DNA of 64,000 nt from Agelaius tricolor (Eukaryota; Chordata; Aves; Passeriformes; Icteridae), in assembly GCA_023055355.1 (NCBI GenBank), contig JALJCS010000001.1, positions 91,807,381-91,871,380 on the forward strand, in the 5' to 3' direction. The notes under the pieces are model-generated. The model searched no databases. It was not told the DNA's origin and worked only from the letters and a program-made list of their open reading frames with translations. This document shows, one piece after another, positions 26,853 through 40,300 of the stretch. Position numbers and translations under genes: made by a program. How positions within the stretch are numbered: position 1 is the first letter of the stretch; each line of letters begins with the position of its first letter.

Positions 26853-28195
26853 CACTCTCTAATGCATTCAGAAGCCCATCTTTGGTTCAAACTCCCTGGC
26901 TGCAGTTCTGCTACAGTGCCCAGCAGAAAAATTCAGGATTATTTATCCTGCAGGAGATGCCTACACTGCTGTTCCTCTGTCTGCTTGTGTAACTGTACTC
27001 TCAATCCCAGATTCACCATGTCTAACTTATGCCATCTGGAAATGAGGAGACAGGCACTGAGTCAGTGACCCTCTTTCCATTTAACTGCAGAGAAAACTCA
27101 GACTCAAGCTCAGACACCTGGGATTTTGGTTGCTGTAGCTTCATGAGATTAGTCATATTCCCAGTGGCATGTCTGAGGTCCTACTGGAAATCTTTGCTGA
27201 AGCTAGACTGGAAACAGTATTCCCATGGGGAAACTAGCAGCTAAGCCCTTGAACCAGCTTTTCTTTCACATAGAATAGATCTGTGCAATTCAAACTGTAG
27301 TTATTCTGTAGTCAGATTCTTGATTTTCCTAATTTAGGCAGAGATTTGTTTAAAACTAATTTTAATCCATGGTCCTGCAATAGGTTTGTCTTAATCTATA
27401 TAGCTGTAGAAAATAGAAATTAAAAAAAAAATCACCAAGGTCTACTTTTTAAGGTTATCTAACTTTAAGTTCCCAAATCATGTCTGAAACACTCTTTACC
27501 ATATCTTGATTACAGTGTTTCATAATGTACATATATAAAGCCTGTCTTTAGTCTAGAAAATAAACTATTATAAAAAAGGGTGAAAAATCTAACTATAATG
27601 AACTTCTTTACATTAATTGGTCACTAACTTTTATGTAGGCATCCTCAGTATCCTCACACCTGTTGGCTTTGTGGGCTGGAGTCTGGAGTTATTAACACTG
27701 AGAAATAAACCCAACTGCTGTTTTGTTTCACTGACCTCCTTTTTCTGAAATATTGTTTTACAGTTTTCCCATTACTGACTGTGAATGATGCAAAGTGAAC
27801 AAGAACTCCCTGTTCCTCATGGATACAGTCTGTTTCTAATCTCAGATGTAACATCTTCCCAGTATCACAAGTCATTTGCCATCCCCAGCTCCCCTTACTT
27901 CCTAGCCCACAGACAGTGAACCTGCAGAAGGGGTGTGTGAAGGGGTAAGAGGAAGGGCTGACAATAAGGATCTTCCAGAAGATTAGATGTATAAAATAAA
28001 TGTGTAGAGCAGATCAAAAGGATATTTCAGAACAGCATTTGTAATGAAAACAATGAAATTTTAATGAAAACCGTAATTGCGCAAATCGTTTTTCAAGATA
28101 TGTCAGTATTTACTTAGCAGCAGGAGAGAGTCTGCCCAGAATGTCAAGATTTTGCTTGGTATTGGAGTTAATATTGCAACAGACCTAAATTTAAC

Positions 28196-28228
28196 TTTTT
28201 TTTAAGGGTAGTGTGTATGGGGGGGGGG
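28196..28228. repeat. T-run followed by G-run
   Basis: Eight T (28196-28203), then a short GT-rich spacer, then ten consecutive G (28219-28228). It is low complexity with no gene context. Confidence 0.75.
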
Positions 28229-28702
28229 AGGAGATCCATGAAGAAGGAAACTCTCAAAGCTTTGATCTTTCACAGTGTTTTCTTGAGTACTCTACTACTA
28301 CCTGCTGAAACCACACAACATTGTATTTTTAACTGGAAAAAGGATAGTATGTTTGTCTGTGATCGCATTTTGTAGGAATATGGGATTTGTGGATCAAAGA
28401 TGTGCTTGAAACTATTTCTGTGGATGGTACCAGCTGTTTCTTTGCCAGTCTGGCACTGGAAGGGCGTCTGCACCGGCAGAGCTCAGCTCCCAGAGCAGCA
28501 TATGTCCCTCTTCTCATTCCACCACTGCTACAACTGTTCACTGAGCTGAAAAGGAAAACAAGCCTGTCTAAACAGGCCTGACAGCCAGGGCAAGGATGGA
28601 AGCAGATAGGTCAGTCTTGGCAGAAATGCACAGAATCCTTGCTAGTCAATGTAAGACTTTCCTGTCTCAAGGATATTTGCTTGGCTGGAACTTTAGATAT
28701 AA

Positions 28703-28785
28703 TTATTAAAAAAAAATCAAAAACAAACAAGCAAACTAAATAAAATACAAAAATAAAAAATAAAAACCACCAAAATAAAATGAGC
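28703..28785. repeat. A-rich low-complexity stretch
   Basis: About 80 bases composed mainly of A, with AAAT, AAAC and ACAAAC words. It resembles a degenerated A-rich tail, but nothing upstream of it on the plus strand is recognisable as a retrocopy. Confidence 0.75.
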
Positions 28786-29721
28786 TCACTTATCGTAACT
28801 GGGGAATTGCAAAGTGGAAGATTTTCCAGACTTCAGGCTAGGAAAATGTGTTGCTGTTTTTTCCCCTGAAATCTCCAGGGACATCAAGACAATCAACAGA
28901 AAGCAGCCTGGTTTTGTCTTAAAACCAGTGGCAAGGGTTCCCTGGTAGGCAGTGTTTCTAAGCCTAGCTAGTATTTTTCAAGACAGGTAGAAAAGCTTGC
29001 AACAGATCAGTTAGTTTTCATTGCAAAAGCCCCAAGTGTACCTCAGGGACCATGATACCATTTTACTTTTTATTTCCCAACTAGCATTACTTGGGATAGA
29101 CATTTATCAAATTAGGCTTTTAATGGGCAAATGCCAGTAAAATGATCAGATACTAAGTATCAGACACACATATCTTTTTGAAATGCTATTAGAAGTTTTT
29201 TATTACTCCAGGCAATAATATGAGGGTGACTTAACTTGAACTTCTGCAATCAAAGAAGGTTTAATCATATTTGTAAGTTAACCTAATAGGCTGCCCACTG
29301 TCTCTGCAGGTGCAAAAGGATTCCAACTGCCAAAAAGCCATAGGTTTTAGTGATTGATTTTCCTGTAAACAAACAGGAAAGTGAAGCTACTGTATTGACC
29401 TTGGGATTTCCACCTATAGACATTTTATAAATATTTGGTGATACCTAAAATGTACTTTGAGCATGTGTTTATTATAATATACCATACTAAAATGAAAAAC
29501 AGAATAAACTCCAATTACTTCCTAAACATTTTGCCTGATAAATCTGGAACACGTTAAAAATATTTTAGGAATAATTGAAACATTTCACACATTCAGCATT
29601 GATGCAGCATTCTTTTTTATATCTAAACCATCTGTGTGCTACCCAGTGCTTGTCAGATGGGCACTGTGAAAAGGGTCCGCTGATTTTCTGGGAATTGTTC
29701 TGGCTGAGAAAGCATTTGACC

Positions 29722-30356
29722 AGTATAACCACACAGGTCACGATTTATTAGCCAAGGCAGCACGTCTCAGCACACAGGCAGGTATCCAATATGAAACTCG
29801 CCTCAGAACGCTGCAACCCCTACTGTTTTCCCCTGGAACCTAATCCAGAAAACATGACTTTAGGGAGGATCCAACAGAGGAGTTTCATGATCTTCTGCTG
29901 TTTCATGGAAATGTGTTTGGAAGCTATTTTTCTGGGGTAATCCATCATGAAATAATCATGGAATAAATGTGTCTTATACAGAGATTCAACTACTCCTCCC
30001 TTGGCTTCTCTACCCGCTGCAGTGGTCACTATAACAGTGGTTCTACTCCTGCCTTACACAGACAGCATATCTCCTTCCCATTCCCAGACATCACCTCTGT
30101 ATTTCTGATTATCATATTAGCCTTTTTAACCACAAAACCATTTTAGGAATTCATGGATAATCGATTATTTTTAACAATTTCCACAGCCCTTTTCTACTTC
30201 CTGTGATGCAGTCCTCCATCCCGTAAATATTTTCATTTCTAAATATAAACCTGTATTTGGCTGCATTTGATTCTACCCAGTTTATGAAGTGAGCCAGATC
30301 ACCTTCACTCACAGGAGTACTGTCATCTTTCTCTACTGCTTTCAAATCTGTGTAAT
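29722..30356 (-). other. Candidate 3'-terminal coding exon with 3' UTR (unproven)
   Basis: Read on the minus strand, a splice acceptor (TTTTTCAG, with a CTAAT branch-like motif upstream) ends at 30357. An open frame then runs from about 30356 to a TGA at 30151-30153, about 68 codons in phase with a split first codon. Its composition is protein-like, with many RNY codons, e.g. STPVSEGDLAHFINWVES and YRFIFRNENIYG. About 400 bases of possible 3' untranslated sequence follow, ending with AATAAA (TTTATT on the plus strand, 29744-29749) and a T/G-rich downstream element. That is the full grammar of a last exon. I do not recognise the protein, and no upstream exon is evident on the minus strand between 30.4 and 64 kb. 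Chance or a dead exon remain possible. Confidence 0.28.
29744..29749 (-). terminator. AATAAA polyadenylation signal candidate
   Basis: A canonical hexamer on the minus strand, followed 3' by a TGTGTGG-type T/G-rich element within about 20 bases. It matters only if the minus-strand terminal exon candidate at 29722-30356 is real. Confidence 0.3.
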
Positions 30357-33300
30357 CTGAAAAATGATGTATTAGAGATTATTTCTGTGGTATTTGTGAT
30401 TTAAGTAAAGATTGTCTTGGGTGGAAAGGAGAAAGGGGTGGATTCCCTTTCACAAAGTAGCCACCCATTGATATTTGCCCATAAAATATCTATATTGAAT
30501 TCTGGTAGGTACTTTTAAAAATGCTATTTCTTGGAATTTTACGATCAGTTGACTGGTTTGTCAGACTTTCATTTGTCAATATTATTTTTCTGTGAATAAA
30601 ATCAGGTTGAGTTGACAAGCTCCAGCTTCCCTACAGTCATAGTACTCTGCAGAGATTTTTACCTCTGCCTTCAGTACCACCATTTCCAGTGTGCCACTCT
30701 CAAATGAATGCTAGAGTAGTCAACCTATATTTACTTGGGTCATCCCTCTCTTTTTTTTTTCTTAAATTACATCCATAGCATTCACTACGCACCTAAGGAA
30801 AAAGATCCTTAGCTGCTCCTCAAGACATCTTGGGGACAGTTAATCCAGCTTTTCTGAATTGAACAGAGCTAAGCAGACTTACACTCTCCCAGTTTACTGC
30901 TAGATCAGAAAACATTTCATCAGCATCATATGATACTCATACTTCCTCCAGCTTTGATCCACCAGAACAGAGATACTTATTGAATGCATCTGTCTCATAA
31001 CGTCTCATTACTAGGAGTTTAACCATCAACATTTAGTAATGGACTCACAGAAGTTCTTTTCATACTTCTTGTAAATTTATGGAAGGCATTTCTTGTCTTA
31101 TGTGGGGTTTAACCTCTTTTGCCCTATGCAGTGTATGAGGGGAGAAGAAGCTGGTTGCTACAGCTCAGGTTGGGAAGCCTCTGAAGAGGCAGAGCTTATA
31201 TGAATCAGGCTTGGGCAAAAGCACCCAAACACCTGGGAGCTGCTTCCATAGGAAATCTTCTGGAGGAGATTTTGAACAGAGCAGTCTTACAATGTGAAGG
31301 CTGGATGCCAACAGTAAGGGTCTTGTAACACACTTTTAAAAGTACCTTTTTTCTTCCTAGTGAGCTGACTGGGTGCTTTCCTCCTGATCACAGTACCTGA
31401 CCCGGGACACAGGATCTCTGTGCTGCTGCTTGTGTTGCTGAAGTCCTGGCATCAGCAGAAGAATGATGACACAAAAGAATGCCATTGCCTTCAAAAGGGA
31501 GAGCAGGATAGAGCATCACTTCACCTCATCCAAGCTCTTGTGCTCAGCAGACCATGATGCCTCACCCAAACAAGCTGTCTAGGCTCCAGCCAGCAGAGGT
31601 GAGATCATCTCAGAGCTGACACCAGGCTCTCCGTGCTAGACAGGAGGCTCAGCAGCCCCCAGAGTGCTCTAAGGAAAGCCAAGGATTTGCTGGCTATCAT
31701 TAAGCCACGGAGATCAAGACACAGCTGGAGCAGAGGGAGAAGGACCAGGGGAAGGAGTGTCTCTGTGAAGACCTGTGGGGCATGAACAGCACTTGCCCCC
31801 AGCTTGAGACTTCGCAACGTTGGCACCACAGCAGCTGGTGCCAGCTCCTGGGGCGGGTGCCCGATGGGCAGGGCTCTGCCATGGCTCCAGACAATCTCTA
31901 ATGGGGGTGTTGGTGTGATGCCCCTCACAGTCAGTGCAAACATCCCCTGAAGAAGCTTTTCTGAGCAGCCCTGGTTATCTCTGCAGTGTGGCACAAGCAG
32001 AGGCAGGTGCAAGATGCCCAGTGTGGAGCACTTGGTGCCATGGCTTTTTCCACAGTTTTGGTGGCAGTTCCTCTGCAGTCACCTCTTCCACTAGAGCCTC
32101 ACCAGGACCTTCTCAGTGACCCAGCAATGAACCACCTCCCAAGGTCAGGTTCCACGTACAGAACTGAGCTGGAAGAGATAAAATAAACCCAAATCCACCC
32201 ATCTGGTGCTCACTGCAGGACCTCTGCCAGCGTGGAGTTCCACTGGGATCCAGGCCTTATATGTTATATTTTCTGCAGATATTCTTACAATTAAAAACAG
32301 GACTACAAAGGAATCTGGGAGGGAGCTCTTGGCAGCATGTTGAAAGCCCCTGAATAATTTTTTAAAAGAAGATTAATGTAACTGTTACTGGTACCTCTAG
32401 GGAAAAGAGCAGCTCCATTTTGCAGCAGGCTGTAATTTGTAAATTGAATCTAATACTGCCACATAAATAATACTGCAGAGATTAAATCTGGAGAAAGGTG
32501 TGAAATGAGAGAGCTACAGCATCTAAGAAGCAAATGCAGCAAACACTTTTACAGTCGCTGCAGAGCAGAATGTATTAACAAACATTTCTATTGTTCAAGT
32601 CAGCTCTCTGCTAAATGAGAATAACATGCACTTTATATCACAGGGAAAGTGCCAAATATTGCAAATTTCTTTTCTGTTTCCTCGGAGCTAGCTTCTTTGG
32701 TCTCCATGTTGCAGTCTTGTGTTATTGTTCAAAGAAAACTTTTGTGTCCTGAATGTGTTCTCTATAAACTGTAAAAACTCCAACTTAATACAAAAGCTTT
32801 GTATGTTTCCTGTCTGGGATAGGGGTCATGGAGCTACCAGAATGCATAATCTCATGAAAACATTACCATTTCTTAAAAAAAATGAGCAAAATGTAAGAAT
32901 GTCTTGGTTTTGTCCTTTCATCCCCTGGCACCATGTGACATCCAGAAGCCTGTGCACAAGCCTGATCCCAGACTGTGAGATTTTATTGGTATTTAGATTA
33001 CTCTTGTAACACATTACTCACTGCAAATAGTTATATCTACTAGAACTTATAACAAGTAAAGGAAAAAATGTGTGCCCTGTGTGCTGTTAAAGTGGTTAAA
33101 ACAGTAATTTCCTGAGATATTAGCTCAAATTTGGTCAAAGGGACCATTTCACAGGCAAATATTCCTTAATTTCATCCTATGGTCCAAAGGTTTCTCTTTT
33201 GATTTCCTGTGTGTCCATCACCTCTGTCCTTATATCTTTAGGCAAATTTCTCCTTTGGCACAACAGGGCAGCTGCTGGGTCATCTCCCTTCCCATGAATT

Positions 33301-34171
33301 GTTCTCAAGTCTGGTCCCCTGCTCTGCTCCAACCCACTCAATATCCATAAACAGGGAAGAAAGACATCAGCATTGGCTGGGAAGTGACCAAAGGTAATTT
33401 CCCAGCTTTGTCATGGACACTTCCTTGACTCCCAGAGTAGTCTGTCACTGGGAGTAGTGTGTGTGCAGGGTGATGAGTGAGTTGAATGTTGTACTCTTCA
33501 TACTATTAAGTCAAACAGACCATCTGTGTTCAATAACACACAAAAAGTCCAAAAGTTTCATAGGTCTTTGCCTTGTTTTGGGCAGCTGCCATGTTCTGGT
33601 TGGATTTTTTACTCCTGTCAAAATGTTTTTCAATGCACAGGATTTTAGGCTTTCTGATTAGAAATGCTTGTGTGGTACCAGTCTCAAAAACTCAAATTCA
33701 ATAAAAAATGCAGATACCATTTTCTATTACTTTTTCTAGAGTTTCCTGAAACCTGTGAATAGATTGAAAATTTCCAACCTGGAACAGGATATTTCTATCA
33801 TTCCAGGAATTTACTATTCTTTCTCTTTTTTTTAGGGCTGAAAGACAAAAACTTTCCAAGACACCCAAGAGCTGCCAGTGTTTATGGGTATTATCATAAA
33901 AGATCAGAAATGAGAGAGTTTCTAAACACATACAGTATTTAGAACTTCAGAGGGTGTCCAACATAACATTTAGTTGCATATACTGCTTCACCAACAACCC
34001 TTGGAATCTGATGCACCCTAAAAGTTGCTTTCTTGCAAAATTTTTGTTACTTCTTGTGAACATCTTGGATTTTATCTGCCTTTTTGAAGATGAAAACAAA
34101 ACCCACATGGTACTTGGGCAAGAAGCCATTTTTTTTTCTGGATTTTTGAAAGGCTAGAAGTCCCATAACGT
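30357..34171. other. Unique non-coding DNA
   Basis: No supported gene or repeat. The minus-strand frame at 31605-32012 (135 codons) lies in GC-richer DNA, overlaps plus-strand frames and shows no domain. A minus-strand frame at 33698-33931 looks partly protein-like but has no homology I recognise. Confidence 0.6.
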
Positions 34172-34345
34172 ACAAACATGAGAACAGCTGTAGTGGGTGA
34201 GATGAAGGGCCTGTCCAGCCCAGCATCCAACATCTTATGGTGTGACAGGACCAGAGGGGAAGAGCAAATGGGCAAAGCAAATGCATGTGGCACTTCCCCT
34301 GTTGTCTCCCAGCCGCCCACCACCTGCACCACAAGTATTTCTCAT
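34172..34345. mobile_element. Ancient amniote retroposon fragment (CR1/L3-like)
   Basis: The stretch beginning ACATGAGAACAGC and continuing with a TGGGTGAGA block, a GTCCAGCCCAGCATCC block, GTGTGACAGGACC and TTCCCCTGTTGTCTCCCAG matches, block for block, a repeat common in reptile and turtle genomes whose diagnostic core is 'ccatactgggtcagacc...ctagcccagtatcctgtct'. Divergence is high, fitting an element fixed long before birds diversified. Family assignment (CR1 or L3 type 3' region) and orientation are from memory and uncertain. Confidence 0.55.
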
Positions 34346-37300
34346 GGCAGATGTAGAGCTATAATTTTTATTAATTTGGTAACCCTTGAGGGGATACCAA
34401 CACAAACTGTGGATTGCTTTGTTTTTGCATTGGATTCCAACCATTTAAATGAATCCAGAAGGTAGGAAGGAAAAAGAAACTTTGCATAGGATGGGCAGGA
34501 ACTCCTGATCGAGGCTCCCCAGTTGTGAATTTCTATGTAAGACTACTCGATTTCTCATTCAAGATGAGGTGACTTTGCTAAATCCTGTAGCAGCAATACA
34601 CAGACCATAGTTTACTTCAGGTACACTCCTGTGATACTTTTTTTTTTTTGTTCCCCCCTGTTCCTCACTCCTCCCTGGCCTCTGTGTTAGTGCTGTACAG
34701 TTTTACCTCAAACTTTAATAAGAGGGTTATCCAAACAGCTTTTTTGTCTGAGTTTGGAAGTAGGCAAGAACAGTCATGACTTGTTAGTCCATTATTGGTA
34801 TATGCTAGGTACCCAAGGAACATCAACTACAGTGTCTCACCCTACTTCTTGCTATGGACTCTTTCATGACATGGAAGGAATTCTATCTCTGGTCCCCAGG
34901 AAAAAGGTCTTCATTAGCTTTGGCAGGGTAAGAAAACCTCCTCCCCTCAGAGTGACACCTCTTGATTACTAGAGCTGCTGGGGATCTGAGGGTGGGATTA
35001 GCTCGCCACTGCACATCCCTTTCACACAGTTAGCAGCAAGAGGCATTTGGAGTCACTGGCTGTTCTCCACTGTGGGACTGCCTGTTGCAAGTGGTCCTTA
35101 GACAGCCAGATAGTCCTCCTGGGGGAAAGTATCATAATTATTCCTGGACATCTAGATGGGGTGTCTGTCATCTAGCCTCACTGATCAAATCATACCACGT
35201 CCTCAAGAAGTGAATATTCACTAAAGACCTGGTTCTCACTTTCTCAATGCAGAATCACTCTTCATCTCCCCACGTCCTGAAAAGAAAAAGCGGGGAGGGA
35301 AGGGGGGAAGAGAGAAGAAAGCCATGAAAATTCAAAGTTCATCTAAATCTATCAACATGTGCATAACGCATGTTTGTGTCTATTAATCACTGCTGGGGAA
35401 ACACAAAGCCACAATGCCATTATGGAAAAGACAACAGATCATTCCAAAGCCATATGGCCACCACCATTGATCCTCACATCCAGGAACCAATGAATGATCT
35501 TGACTGGTAAGAATGTAGAATAAGAGCCAATATTATAACTCCTCTGCTTCTACAGACTGTGGAGAAATATACTTGGACTGTAATTCAAAACTGCAACAAA
35601 GGGCACATGAATGTGCTATCAGTATTTGCTATCAAAGGATCTGCTCATGTGGCGTGATGTGCTCCAAGAGTGATTACAGCAACATTTTAAAAAATTACAT
35701 TGCCCTATTTGTTCCTTAATAAATCAGTTTTTTTAACAGAATCCTGACCCAAATCCTTGATATATATGATTCCATAGGTTTGGGTAGGAATGTATATACT
35801 GAATATGACAAGTGGATGTGGGACTCAGTGTCTTTGTTTTGATGCTTTCATTGATGCAGAAACCAGATAGAGAATTTCCAGCTAGCATAACAGGCTCTAA
35901 ATGTCTTCAACCATGTTTATAAGCTGTGTTAGAAGGTAGGTGGTCTCTGACATGGGTCTTTAAATGCAATGGGACAGATATTCAGCTGGTCTTAATTGTG
36001 ACTCCGTTGTCTTTGAGAGCGCCATGCCAATTTAACCCAGTGTAGGATCTGGCTCAGCGTGCCCTTTCCACAGTGTCTGCTTAATCTGTGTAAATCTGAG
36101 TTAATCTAAAGTATCATTTAAAACTACCCCAAGGAACAAAATCCTCTTTACAAGGATAAAATGGGATCCAGAGATATTTCCTTATAAAATGAGCCTTCAA
36201 AAGCTCATCTCCCATTCTGCAGAAATACGCAGCAGTCTTCAGTTCTCAGCTGGCACAGAAAGAGGGCCTAAATTCAAATCTCTCATTGGACCATTCAAGA
36301 AAATTTGGATTTGTCCTGCAACTGTGTGTAATTTACAGTTTAAAACTTCAGATAAATAGATAGGAAAATGTCTTGTTACAAGACACTGTTAACCTCTTTA
36401 GGCAAGACTTACTGCAAGAATGAAATAAAGCAGTAACACACATTCCCCTTCACTGACATTTATGCATTATCTCCAGCCTGAAGAGAAATGTCACTGCCCT
36501 CCCAACTTTCATAAAGTTCAGTGTTCCCACTGGGTTGGCATTTACATCTTTTTATTATAGAAAGCCTATGGGTTTTAGGTTATTTTCCTGGCCTGTCTGG
36601 TTCAAGCTACGGCTGTCCCTCAGCTCAGCATGTTTTCCAGAGCTGAATGAGGAGCCACCAAATCTATTTCTCTTTCCTTGGTGTTTTGCTAGTTGGCACA
36701 GCCTCCCTTGGGAAGTGAGACATGAGTTCAAATGCCCACTGCTCATGGGAGTGTAGTCCAGGCCGGGAAGTGTTAAAGAGGGGGATGTTTGGCTGCCTCC
36801 CCATATGTTAAAACACTGAACTGGATATTCAGTCTGGGATTTTTCCCTTCCTGCTGAAGGTTGTCACAGGCCAGAGATAATTCCCAGAAGGCAAGGCATC
36901 TGCAGCCATCCTTTTTTAAGGGAAAAGGTAGTGAAACTGTATTGGCATGGTCCTTGCTGCAGCACCCTGGTGAAGCTGGAGCAGGACAGAATAATAACTC
37001 CAGAGGCTATTTCCAGGGACTGTTTTTCACACTGTGCTTGGGAGAGAGGTTGGAGGATGGGTTGCAAAATCCAATTTCCAAACACCAGTGATGTGACAGA
37101 ATAAATTTGTGAACCTGTGGAGTTCACAAGGGAGGAGGTTCCTTGGATGCCAGTGACACCTCAGTATTAGACACCAGGCAGGGGTAACATTTGTGGTGCC
37201 AGGGGCCTGTGCAGGGAGCACCCTGCAGCACACAGCTACTCTGAGCTGTCTCTGTGCCCCAGATGCAGGAACTATGCATGTGCATCCCTTTGACCAACTA

Positions 37301-40300
37301 TCAGGCAAGAATGCATGGAAATTAAACAAATTACTGGTTATTACGAGAAACATATTTCACTAATTGGCTTCTGAGGGCAACATTTTATTGGGCAACAACT
37401 ATCAATAAGCAAAGTGTGGCACTTGTTTAGTATTAGAACTTTATTCTAGCCTAAGGGAAAGGAAAGACTAAAGGATCAAGGAGACAAATGAAAAACAAAC
37501 ACGGAAAGCTGCAAAGTTAAAAACACTGAGGGGAGGAAGCCACAAGGGAATGGGATTAGATTTCAGAGTCTCTGTAAGTGAGCACTAGGATCTTTCTTGT
37601 AAATTAATTCCACACTTAATTTTTGGAATTCTTTCTTACTTTTTCAGACTCCAGCCAAAACTAAGTCAGATGAAATGTTATAAGACATTGGCATCCTGGG
37701 ATGTAGTGGTAAACTAGTTTACTTTTCCAGTTTCCTTTCATATGTAGATTAAGCACTGAATTTTCTTTTGTCATTGCTTGCAAAGATCTAAGTTTCCTTC
37801 CTAAGGCATCATCTTTTATTAATCAGCTTATCCACAACAGAGTCCAAAGAGACTGGAAATGGGTTCAGACAGATGTTGATAAATGTCTTAAGTTTCTTAT
37901 AAACTAAATCAAGGCCAGCCATGTTTTATTAATAAGCTAACCTTCAAACATACTTTGCCCTCTGCATACTGTATCACACTTTATATGCTATCCTGTTTAC
38001 ACTATTTGTCCCAATTTTATTCAAGGCTGTTAACATCCCTCTCTTAAAAAGGCAAATCTAACATATATCTATAATGCAGTCGTAAGGGGTAACTTATATT
38101 ATCTGCTAAAATACATGCTACATGCCAGGTGTGGTAAGAATTTGGAAAGACTCATTTCCTTATTGTTATGACTCCTCTTCTTTAATTTTATTTATTTTTT
38201 TTGTACCTGTTGCTGATTAAACATGTTTAACAAGCATGCAGCTTAGTTGATGCTATCACCTTGCTGTGGAAAATAGACTTCTGTCATGCCCCTGAAGCTT
38301 TTCCTCTTCTCCAGCAGAAATGTTGTGGAGTAGATCATACTATCCATCTTCTAAGAGCCTGTTCTCAGTCCAGACAGAATAGAAAACCCCAGGCCATTCC
38401 AGATCAACATGCAGTCTCATGGAGGATCCCAAATCTTTCAGCTGTTGCCAAGTATGAAGTGGACACTTGAACATGGACTTAGGATTTTTAGATTGTTAAT
38501 ATCATTAAGATCATTCATATAAGTTGTAAGCATTTAGAGTAATGCTTCCATAAAACAAATGTATGGAGACACAAATGACTGGGCAGGCCCTGTGACAAGG
38601 GTGATCTGTGAAACCAGAGGACTTGTATAGCATTTCCAATGGAAAATTTGATGATAGGGACAGATGACAACCCAAGGAAAACATTTAGAGAGGTGAGGAG
38701 AGCATGGACAGTGATGTCTGGCTCAAAGTGTTGGAGAAATGTTGATCTGGATGTCCCCCAGTGACCAGAACTGTGAGTGTGATTGGTGACATTATCACCT
38801 TCAAAAAAAAAAGCTTAGATTATTTTAGGAGAGGGAGGGGAAAAAATCCCTCTAAATTGCTTTTGGCGACTTATTTTTTTAACCTATCCCTAGAGGTTGG
38901 TGTTTTAAAGGCATGAGAACGTTACTGAAAGAAGCATTACTGCAATTAGGGGAACATGACTGGTTAAAGGTGTCCTGTGATGTGCCTTACAGCATGACAT
39001 CTACAGGGCTGCATTTTTGTGCTCCACAAACCCAACTGTCAGATGTTTTGCAGTATTAATCCTCATGAGAAAGCAAGTTACAGAGAGAACATATCTTCAA
39101 GAGGTACTTTTTCTTTGTGATGGTGTTTTATAGAATTTTAGGCTTTTGCAAGGTGATTTTTCAGAGATGCTGAACATTTAATCTTTCATTAAAGTATTTT
39201 AGGGATGGAGAGATATAATTTTGAAGAACAAAAATCCAGTACCTTCTACCTTGGGAAAAATCCTGTCTATATTGTCATGGATTACAACTTTATCATTGAC
39301 AAACATTTTTATTAACATTAATAAAGTTTGCACTATCTCTGCTAAAGCTGGAAATTATATATGTAAAAAAAAAAAACAAGAAAAAAGAATGTATAGTCAG
39401 GCTCCTCTCACAAATATGGCTCTGGGATATGCAGCTGAGAACAGGATGTTCACACAAGCACAAAATCCCAAGAAACATGTATCATGAAACACTTCCTATT
39501 AGGTCAGAGTTACACTGCTGATTCATTAAAATACAGTATTGCACTCAGACTTCAACTTTCAAATGAAATCTTCTGAAAAATGGATCGTTGTGGCTGAAGC
39601 AGCATGAAGACCTGTCCTGTCTTCTATACTCCTCTCCCCTCCCAGGTCTGTTACAAAGCCTTCCTATGGGAAAAGTAATGAGAAGATAAGCAAAATTCAA
39701 GCAGAGAACTTTGAAATGCAGCAAATAATTTATCTCAATAAAATGGAGTATCCATGAGAGATCTGAAAAGACCATCAGATAATTAAAGTGATACATGATT
39801 GGAAAACTATTTCTGAATGTGTCAATTAAACATCTGTTAAATGTTTTAACAGAAACTAATGAAACTGTGGTGAAAAGAGAAAAAAGAAAACCACCAAAAA
39901 GATGTCTCCAATTTACTAGACCTATTGTTTCACAAATGCATTCTCCATTGTACCTCAGTGTGCTAAAACACTTTAAATGTCTTGCTCTCATCAGGTTCTT
40001 GCATAAAGGATCCCTTCTGCTCCTTAGGTGCTTTTTGACAAGTGTAAGATTCCCCTTTGCTAACCAGCCTCAAATCTCACTGAAGCTAATGGGAAATCAG
40101 GATGGTCCTTCACCATGAAGGTTTTAGCCCAGAGGCACAAATGAAAATACATTGACCATCTTTATCGTGTCCAGGAGATGAAAGGAGAAATTTCAGTGGC
40201 GCTTAGCATTAGCCTTGTAGGCCTCATATTCTGTGATTTTTCCAGGACACAGAAATCCCACGTGCCAATTCCTCTTATTTTTATTGTAGCTGATGAAAGT

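Larger units (their letters stand above)
21909..29719. other. Unique non-coding DNA with simple repeats
   Basis: No supported gene. Open frames are below 120 codons and show no domains. Simple repeats at 25.9, 26.8, 28.2 and 28.7 kb are listed separately. A weakly MIR-like stretch around 27030-27140 was considered and not called. Confidence 0.6.

Noticed and set aside
27030..27140. Possible second MIR fragment (GGAAATGAGGAGACAGGCAC region)
   Set aside because: Only one block resembles MIR; the following blocks do not fit in order.
33698..33931. Partly protein-like minus-strand frame (77 codons)
   Set aside because: No recognised homology and no clear splice sites or poly(A) signal.
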